Source of the DNA: JAXLQL01 sp046331625
GTDB lineage: Bacteria > Acidobacteriota > Terriglobia > Bryobacterales > Bryobacteraceae
Length of the DNA: 42,348 bases
Direction of reading: 5' to 3'
Assembly: GCA_046331625.1 (NCBI GenBank)
Contig: JAXLQL010000044.1
Span: forward strand, 1 to 42,348
The notes under the pieces are model-generated. The model had not been told where the DNA came from. It saw only the letters and a program-made list of their open reading frames with translations, and did no database searches. Position 1 is the first letter of the stretch. Every line of letters begins with the position of its first letter. Below are positions 37,255-42,348 of this stretch, piece after piece. The position numbers were made by a program, and so were the translations under genes.

Positions 37255-37616
37255 CCCGCAATCCGGCGCCAGAAGAAGTACGAGAGTGCCCAGAGCACGC
37301 CCGATCCTGCCGCCCAACTCCATGCCTCTGGACCATCGGCCACGGTGAGATGCGCAATCACCGCGGACACCAGATCGATCGCGAAGCCCGCGTACGCCCA
37401 CTCCTTGATCCGCGCCGGCACTGGCGCCAGCAGCGCGGCCACGCCGAGCATCTTCGCCCAGGAAAGCTCTACGCGGAAGTACGACGGAAATCCGAGGTGC
37501 GTGAACGCCTGCGCAACTTGCGGCAGGCTCAGTTGCGCGTAGGCCGTGAAGCTCATCTGCAGGCAGAACAGCGCGGTACCAACCCAGAAAGCGATGGTGG
37601 TGGTTCTCTTTGACAT
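37251..37616 (-). CDS. DoxX family membrane protein
   Basis: 121 residues, four helices. AFWVGTALFCLQMSFTAYAQ, the LGFPSYFRVELSWAKMLGVA region, and IKEWAYAGFAIDLVSAVIAH are DoxX-family features. GAGGGAACGC precedes ATG 37616. It follows the SRPBCC gene by 13 bases. DoxX-like proteins are often paired with ArsR and SRPBCC genes; the substrate is unknown. Confidence 0.85.
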   Translation of the reverse strand: MSKRTTTIAFWVGTALFCLQMSFTAYAQLSLPQVAQAFTHLGFPSYFRVELSWAKMLGVAALLAPVPARIKEWAYAGFAIDLVSAVIAHLTVADGPEAWSWAAGSGVLWALSYFFWRRIAG

Positions 37617-37629
37617 TGCGTTCCCTCGC

Positions 37630-38157
37630 TCAACCGAACTGCTCGGTGTACTCATCCTTCAAGCGCTGCCAGCCGCTGAATTGCATCGTGGCCGGCCCCA
37701 CCATGCGCCCGATCGGCTCTCCCGCGAGCAGCCGTTCGAGCACGTCGAAGCAGATATGCCATCCGGCCGCGCCCCAAGCAATGAAGCGCCGGTCGATTGC
37801 GTGCCACAGCGTCAGGCGCGTTCCGCCACTGAGCGGTTCCAGTTCCCATTTCAGTTCGTTGCCGCCCCAACTGAACTCGAGCAGCTTCGGCGCGTCGGCT
37901 CTCGTGATCGTGGTCTCCGAAATCATCGGCGTTGGCATTCCCGCCGTCGAAAGCTTCACCGGACCCGCGGTTCCCATGTTGCGGTCCGCGTCGAACGGCG
38001 CCCACTCGATCAGGTGCGCGGGATCGGTCAACGCCTGCCAAACCAGTTCCGGCGGATGGCGAAGCTCCCGCTCGACGATCAGCGTCCACCTTTCGCCGTC
38101 TTTGCGCACATGGGCGCCCCTGGCCGGGCCCGGTGTGTACTTGTCACGATCGCTCAC
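37630..38157 (-). CDS. SRPBCC/AHSA1 domain protein
   Basis: 175 residues. LIVERELRHPPELVWQALTD, then HLIEWAPFDADRN and ATMQFSGWQRLKDEYTEQFG, are characteristic of the START-like AHSA1 group that binds hydrophobic ligands. GTG 38157 overlaps the upstream stop by 4 bases (GTGA). Confidence 0.87.
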   Translation of the reverse strand: MSDRDKYTPGPARGAHVRKDGERWTLIVERELRHPPELVWQALTDPAHLIEWAPFDADRNMGTAGPVKLSTAGMPTPMISETTITRADAPKLLEFSWGGNELKWELEPLSGGTRLTLWHAIDRRFIAWGAAGWHICFDVLERLLAGEPIGRMVGPATMQFSGWQRLKDEYTEQFG

Positions 38158-38531
38158 TTTGCGTCCCCCTGTACTCTGCTCGGCAAACCGGCTGCCTTCC
38201 GGACAATCGCGGCGAGCTTCGCCTCTGTCGCTTCATCGATCTCCGAAAAGAACCACGCCGACTCTCGTAGCCGGTGCGGAGCGTCCTCCGCCAGCGCATG
38301 GTTCGCATTCTCAGTGAGCCCGAATGTCACGTACTTGTCTGACCGGAAAAAGCAGATCACCTTGCCGCCTTTCGCGTACGCCGGCATGCCGTACCACAGC
38401 GTGGGCTGCAACTCAGGCGCACTGCGCATGACGATCGCGTGGAGCCGCTCCCCGATGGGGCGATAGTGCTCCGGCATCGCGGCGATCTTCGCCGCCGCTT
38501 CGGCTGTGCCGGCGAGCTTCTTCTCAGCCAT
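38154..38531 (-). CDS. DUF1801/iron-chaperone-like small protein
   Basis: 125 residues. PEHYRPIGERLHAIVMRSAP, TLWYGMPAYAKGGKVICFFR and KYVTFGLTENANHALAEDA fit the YdhG/DUF1801 fold. ATG 38531 overlaps the ArsR stop by 8 bases. Second DUF1801 copy in the same operon. No cofactor residues are evident. Confidence 0.82.
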   Translation of the reverse strand: MAEKKLAGTAEAAAKIAAMPEHYRPIGERLHAIVMRSAPELQPTLWYGMPAYAKGGKVICFFRSDKYVTFGLTENANHALAEDAPHRLRESAWFFSEIDEATEAKLAAIVRKAAGLPSRVQGDAK

Positions 38532-38871
38532 CTCGTCTCCTCCTCGTCACCTTTGTTCTCGGAGGTGGGTTGATGCGATCCAGATGTCGTTCGAGAGCAT
38601 CCAGCCGAGCCGACCAAAAGCGGCGGAACGGTTCGAGCCACGCATCCACCTCTTGTAGGGGCTCGGGCTTCAGACGATACAGCCGCCGTTGCGCGTCCAC
38701 TGTGGCCTCCACGAACCCCGCGTCGCGTAACACGCGCAGATGCTTCGACACGGCCGGCTGCGGCATCCGTAGCCGCTTCTCGATTTCGCCCACTGACTGC
38801 TGCGACGACACGAGCAGACTCAGGATGGCACGGCGGTTCGGTTCCGCAATAACTTCGAAAACGGACTCCAC
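38524..38871 (-). CDS. ArsR-family transcriptional regulator
   Basis: 115 residues. VFEVIAEPNRRAILSLLVSS, then VGEIEKRLRMPQPAVSKHLR and VLRDAGFVEATVDAQRRLYR are the winged HTH of the ArsR/SdpR group; no CxC metal site. The C-terminal tail PFRRFWSARLDALERHLDRI is that of regulators next to SRPBCC genes. GTG 38871 lies at the predicted transcription start, so the message may be leaderless. It probably represses its own operon at the inverted repeat 38880-38897. Confidence 0.87.
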   Translation of the reverse strand: MESVFEVIAEPNRRAILSLLVSSQQSVGEIEKRLRMPQPAVSKHLRVLRDAGFVEATVDAQRRLYRLKPEPLQEVDAWLEPFRRFWSARLDALERHLDRINPPPRTKVTRRRRDG

Positions 38872-38877
38872 TGCCTG

Positions 38878-38907
38878 ACTATACTCGGGTAGGTATATAC
38901 GTGTCAA
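38878..38907 (-). promoter_or_regulatory. Promoter with internal operator for the ArsR operon
   Basis: Minus strand: TTGACA (38907-38902), 18-base spacer, TATAGT (38883-38878). Between them TATAC (38880-38884) and GTATA (38893-38897) form an inverted repeat that a dimeric ArsR protein could occupy. The start of transcription would fall at about 38871, the GTG codon itself. Confidence 0.65.
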
Positions 38908-39030
38908 GGAATATAAGTCGTTCCCGTGTATCGCAAAAATCTTTTCTTCAATCTGTTCAATCACTTGCCGGGAACGATTTTGTTTGCGGCGAGGTCGTGC
39001 CGGGGAGAATCCAGGCAGGAGACAAATGAG

Positions 39031-39528
39031 ATGTCCACTGCTGCAACCAAGTCGCCGGCCTCGGTCGATGCGCTGTTCGCCGCCCTTGGCGCCGAACTGA
39101 AACCCATCGGCAATCTCGAGCGCGAGATGCTCTACCTTGCCGCTCAGGCTCAGTACCGCCTCGTGCGGTCGACGGCGCGCCTTCACGATTTGCTCGAAAA
39201 GGACGCGCCTATCGAAGACTACCTTCGCGCCCAGCGGGCTGAAGCGCATGACCGCAGTTCCTTCATGTCCGCGCTCAACCAGTTCCATCGCCTCGAGACG
39301 CGCCGCATCCGCTTGCTCGCCCGGAACACCAAGAAGCTCAGCGAACAGCTCGACCGCGCCATCACGCCCCCGAAAGAACCACATGCCTCCGGCAAAGCGG
39401 GAGAGCGCGAGCAACCCGCCACAACCGCAGCCGCTGCGCCCGGCCGCACTCAGAGCCTTGCCCAAAGCCTTGCGGAAGCAATCTCCCGCTTTGCGGCGAA
39501 CGGCTCCGCTCCCCTGGAATCCTCGTGA
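39031..39528 (+). CDS. Unknown helical protein
   Basis: 165 residues, no signal peptide or membrane span. The central part is strongly helical (LEREMLYLAAQAQYRLVRST, FHRLETRRIRLLARNTKKLS), with an Ala/Pro/Gln-rich tail. I do not recognise a family. ATG 39031 follows GGAGACAAATGAG; an earlier in-frame ATG at 38926 lies in A+T-rich promoter-like sequence and is less likely. Convergent with the SRPBCC gene, divergent from arsR. Confidence 0.6.
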   Translation: MSTAATKSPASVDALFAALGAELKPIGNLEREMLYLAAQAQYRLVRSTARLHDLLEKDAPIEDYLRAQRAEAHDRSSFMSALNQFHRLETRRIRLLARNTKKLSEQLDRAITPPKEPHASGKAGEREQPATTAAAAPGRTQSLAQSLAEAISRFAANGSAPLESS

Positions 39529-39539
39529 GCGGACCTGCT

Positions 39540-40022
39540 TTACAGCTTCGCCACCGTCTCGGCCAACTGCTGCGTGCACAGCGCCCAGCCTTCGTGGAAG
39601 CCCATCTTCTCGTGTGCTTCGCGGCTGGCGTCGGACCAGTGCCGCGCCCGTGCCGTGTACCGAGTCTTGCCGCCCAGATCCTCGAACGTGAGGATCAGCG
39701 TCATGAAGGGATTCCCGGAAGGCTCCCACGCGCTGGTGTAGGCATCGGTCGAAACCAGGCGCTCGTTCTCCACCACCTCGAGGTACACCCCCGGGTTGGG
39801 AAACTCATTTCCGTCCGGGCCGCGCATCACCACCAGCGAGCGGCCTCCTGGCCGGACGTCGGTTTCGACGACGGGCGCCGTCCACGGCTTGGGCGCGAAC
39901 CACTCCTTCATCACCTCGGGATCGGTCCAGGCGCGGAAGAGTTTCTCACGAGGTGCATCGATCACGCAGGTCAACACCAAATCACGACCTTCGACAAATG
40001 TTTTTATGGAAGTCTCGTTCAT
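39540..40022 (-). CDS. SRPBCC/AHSA1 domain protein
   Basis: 160 residues. GRDLVLTCVIDAPREKLFRA and WTDPEVMKEWFAPKPW open the START-like fold; RHWSDASREAHEKMGFHEGW is the C-terminal helix. ATG 40022 is chosen (AGGAGA about 8 bases upstream); ATG 40028 is too close to that site. Last gene of a sigma/DoxX/SRPBCC operon, 19 bases after doxX. Confidence 0.88.
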   Translation of the reverse strand: MNETSIKTFVEGRDLVLTCVIDAPREKLFRAWTDPEVMKEWFAPKPWTAPVVETDVRPGGRSLVVMRGPDGNEFPNPGVYLEVVENERLVSTDAYTSAWEPSGNPFMTLILTFEDLGGKTRYTARARHWSDASREAHEKMGFHEGWALCTQQLAETVAKL

Positions 40023-40041
40023 CGTCATTCTCCTTGTTCGC

Positions 40042-40437
40042 TCATCTGCTCTCGAAAGACATTGCCACGGCTCCGCGAGTCCGCGCATCGCGCAGCCACA
40101 GGCCAGCCCAAACCAGGCACCCGAACATCACCGAGAAAACCACGTTGAAGACGCTCTCGGCGGCGCGGACATGCGTGGCCACCGCGCCTCCCAAGTATCC
40201 GGTCAACAACACCGCGCCCAATGCGGCCGTGCGCGGCATGAGATAGAGGACCGTGCAAGCCAGCAACACGGCTCCAATGCCCGCAATTGTCGACTGTGGA
40301 TATCCCAGCTTCACGGTTGCTTCCAGCACCTGTCGCGGCTGGATGAATTTCATCACCGCATCCACCAGCAGAAACAACCCGGCCAGCCCGCTGAGGACCC
40401 GGCCTGCCCAAAGGGCTTTGTTCGATATCGCACTCAT
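40042..40437 (-). CDS. DoxX-like membrane protein
   Basis: 131 residues with four helices; GRVLSGLAGLFLLVDAVMKF, LGYPQSTIAGIGAVLLACTV and LGAVLLTGYLGGAVATHVRA are DoxX-like blocks. AGGAG lies 8 bases before ATG 40437. It sits between the sigma gene and the SRPBCC gene. Substrate unknown. Confidence 0.85.
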   Translation of the reverse strand: MSAISNKALWAGRVLSGLAGLFLLVDAVMKFIQPRQVLEATVKLGYPQSTIAGIGAVLLACTVLYLMPRTAALGAVLLTGYLGGAVATHVRAAESVFNVVFSVMFGCLVWAGLWLRDARTRGAVAMSFESR

Positions 40438-40521
40438 GTGTCGTGCTCCTTTCGAACACATAGACTCCACGGGCGGGCGGAACTCATCGGCCTGGGCGAA
40501 AAAAGTTTCGGCCGTCTTCGC

Positions 40522-41481
40522 CTACTGGCTCGGCAGCTTCAGGGGGAACCCGAATCGTGGAAAGAGCCGCTCCGTGTCGAGAAAGGAGTTCACGCCTGCG
40601 ATCCTCGAGCCCGACAACTCGAGCACGATCAGCGCCCAGGCCTTGTGCCCGCCTTCGGGATTCACCCGATACTGGGCGAACGCGGGCCAGCCGCAAGCCT
40701 GCGTGGACACCAAACGCGAACCCTTGCAACCCGATCCGAGCCCGAGCATCCACTCTCGCACATCCCGCGGACCGGCCAGCCACAACGAGTACGGCGGCAT
40801 GCAGAACGTCGCGTCCTCGCGCAGCAACGCCGTCAATCCGTCGATGTCGTAGCTCTCGAACGCAGCGGCGTAGCGGCCCACCATCCTTCGTTGCTCGGCC
40901 GAAAGCTCCGCGGGCTCCTCAGGGCTTCGCCGGTCGAGCGCAGCGCGAGCTCGTTGGAGCGCGCTGTTCACAGAAGGCACGGTCGTATCGAGCGCCTCGG
41001 CAGCCTCCGCCGCCGAACAACCGAGCACCTCCACCAACAGCAACGCCGCACGCTGCTTGGGAGCCAGGCTCTGCATCGCGGCCACGAACGCCAAGCGGAT
41101 GCTCTGCCGCAGCATGGCCTGCTCGGCCGGATCCGCTCCGGCCGGCGTCACCCGCGCGTCGAGTATCGGCTCGATCCAGTAGGCACCGGGCCTCTGTGTC
41201 AACATCTCGATCGAGGGCGTCCCAGGTGCGGGCGAGCCTTCTTCGATCGGCCGCGCACGCCGGCCACGGTCCTTCAACTCGTCGAGGCAGACGTTCGTCG
41301 CAATCCGGTAGAGCCAGGTCTTCACCGAGGCGCGGCCATCGAACTGCTCCAAGCTTCGCCACGCCCGGATCATCGTTTCCTGCACGGCATCGTCGGCGTC
41401 GAAAGCCGACCCGAGCATCCGGTAACAGTGTCCGGTCAATGCCGGGCGATGCAGCTCGAACTCGGTGTGGTCTGCGGTCAT
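40522..41481 (-). CDS. ECF sigma factor with C-terminal SnoaL-like domain (SigG/TIGR02960-like)
   Basis: 319 residues. Region 2 is YRMLGSAFDADDAVQETMIR, then KTWLYRIATNVCLDELKDR; region 4 is LAPKQRAALLLVEVLGCSAA and TVPSVNSALQRARAALDRR. From ~200 a SnoaL/NTF2-like domain follows (YAAAFESYDIDGLTALLRED), which in such sigma factors controls activity in place of a separate anti-sigma. None is encoded here. TACAAT (minus, 41502-41497) lies 16 bases before ATG 41481. Confidence 0.9.
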   Translation of the reverse strand: MTADHTEFELHRPALTGHCYRMLGSAFDADDAVQETMIRAWRSLEQFDGRASVKTWLYRIATNVCLDELKDRGRRARPIEEGSPAPGTPSIEMLTQRPGAYWIEPILDARVTPAGADPAEQAMLRQSIRLAFVAAMQSLAPKQRAALLLVEVLGCSAAEAAEALDTTVPSVNSALQRARAALDRRSPEEPAELSAEQRRMVGRYAAAFESYDIDGLTALLREDATFCMPPYSLWLAGPRDVREWMLGLGSGCKGSRLVSTQACGWPAFAQYRVNPEGGHKAWALIVLELSGSRIAGVNSFLDTERLFPRFGFPLKLPSQ

Positions 41482-41523
41482 GTGCAGAGACCCTCGATTG
41501 TAGCGCCGCGGCTCTGGTCTAAC

Positions 41524-42348
41524 CTAACCCCGTTTCAGACTCTTCATCGTTGTCTTGCGCGCCACCCACCATCTTGGCAGCAGGCTCTCGCGATAGTCAT
41601 TCCAATGCGCCGCTACCACGTACACGCCGAAGGTCAACGTAGCCGTTGCGAACAAAGTGACGAACACGATCGCCAGCAGATGCGCCCAGAACGGCTCGCC
41701 TCCTTGTTGGAAGAACGTCCTGGCGAAGTTGCCCTCGAAGTTCATTCCGAAGTAGCCCGTCACCACGGCGCCCGCGCCCAGGATCAGGCTCAACATTGCC
41801 AGCCGGTTGACGGCTTCGGTGTTGCGGAACTGGTAGTAGTTGTGGAGCGATTCGCTAAGCTTGTCCACCTCGGTCTCGACTTCGAGCTTCATCACGTCGA
41901 TCCGGTACTCGCGCACCTGCATCCGGAAGTGCTCGTTCTCTTCGTCTTTGTTCGCCAGTTCGTCGAAATACCAGTAGTTCGAGAAATGCAGGAACTCGGC
42001 TCGGAGATCGTTCGCCAGGCGGATGTTCTCGGTGGCGATTCGCGCATGCTGCTGGTCGCGGTAGAGCCGCCGCGACACGAGCGCCGTGCGTTCGGCGAAG
42101 TCGAGCAGTGTCGCGCGATAGAACAACGTCACCATCGCCATCATGTAGTAGCGCGTGGTGAACATGCGGTGAATCAGGAAGCCTTCCTCGAGCTCGTGCT
42201 CATCACAGTCGAACAGGCCCAAGCAGCACGTTACGTTCGAGTACGAAGTGAAGCCATACCACGTCCCTTGATGGGCCCAACGGCGGTACATCTGGCGCGA
42301 CATCTCCTGTTCCACGAACTCGGGGTCGTAACGGAAGCCGTCGCCTCT
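41524..42348 (-). CDS. CorA-like divalent-cation transporter, N-terminus cut by window edge
   Basis: At least 275 residues are present and the frame is open to the right edge. A long helical region (IRLANDLRAEFLHFSNYWYF and the following LEVETEVDKLSESLHNYYQF) leads to helix 1 (AMLSLILGAGAVVTGYFGMN) with the GMN signature of CorA at its end, and a second helix (LLAIVFVTLFATATLTFGVY). This is the CorA stalk-plus-two-helix plan. The cytoplasmic N-terminal domain is incomplete. The cation (Mg, Co, Ni or Zn) is not predictable. Confidence 0.75.
   Translation of the reverse strand, partial: RGDGFRYDPEFVEQEMSRQMYRRWAHQGTWYGFTSYSNVTCCLGLFDCDEHELEEGFLIHRMFTTRYYMMAMVTLFYRATLLDFAERTALVSRRLYRDQQHARIATENIRLANDLRAEFLHFSNYWYFDELANKDEENEHFRMQVREYRIDVMKLEVETEVDKLSESLHNYYQFRNTEAVNRLAMLSLILGAGAVVTGYFGMNFEGNFARTFFQQGGEPFWAHLLAIVFVTLFATATLTFGVYVVAAHWNDYRESLLPRWWVARKTTMKSLKRG

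Overview
The window is high-GC DNA that looks like the chromosome of an Acidobacteriota bacterium, most likely of the Bryobacter/Solibacter type. Pointers are a very large TonB-dependent receptor with an N-terminal carboxypeptidase-regulatory-like domain, an alternative complex III (ACIII) cluster joined to a caa3-type oxidase, several ECF sigma systems, and very short leaders with a TACAAT -10 close to the start codon. This assignment is inference from gene content; no rRNA or tRNA gene is present to test it.

Layout. 1-2718 (-): RND efflux permease, cut by the left edge. 2775-6225 (+): fabD, an exported LEA-like/helix-hairpin-helix protein, an SDR-type reductase and an MddA-like methyltransferase. 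6139-8709 (-): a toxin-antitoxin-like island (NTase-fold DUF6932 protein, XRE protein, solitary ribbon-helix-helix antitoxin, TPR protein, antitoxin remnant). 8862-10999: DUF5076 protein, YjdF-like membrane protein and an N-acylglucosamine 2-epimerase-family enzyme. 11076-17068 (+): an operon of TonB-dependent receptor, pentaheme cytochrome, ThuA protein and a frameshifted Gfo/Idh/MocA oxidoreductase. 17131-18169: a secreted Cys-rich peptide divergent from a thioredoxin-like protein. 18179-19092 (-): a nucleotidyltransferase that has lost its catalytic segment, with its small partner gene.

19506-31858 (+) is a respiratory supercluster: actA-B-C-D-E-F, a small His-rich membrane subunit, SCO-type copper chaperone, ctaC (CuA domain plus cytochrome c), ctaD, ctaE and subunit IV. 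A P1B-type copper ATPase (31901-34105) follows. Quinol oxidation by ACIII, electron transfer to the oxidase, and copper delivery to its CuA/CuB centres are thus encoded together. From about 29.35 to 34.52 kb the reading frame breaks many times although conserved residues remain readable across all three frames. A low-quality consensus is the simplest explanation; recent decay is the alternative.

34158-35111 (+) is a DUF2332 protein whose 5' third lies in the damaged block. 35114-36722 (-) is a CPBP protease/ECF sigma/anti-sigma operon. 36796-38871 (-) is an ArsR-DUF1801-SRPBCC-DoxX-DUF1801 operon with a good promoter. 39031-39528 (+) is an unknown helical protein. 39540-41481 (-) is a SigG-like ECF sigma/DoxX/SRPBCC operon. 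41524-42348 (-) is a CorA-like protein cut by the right edge.
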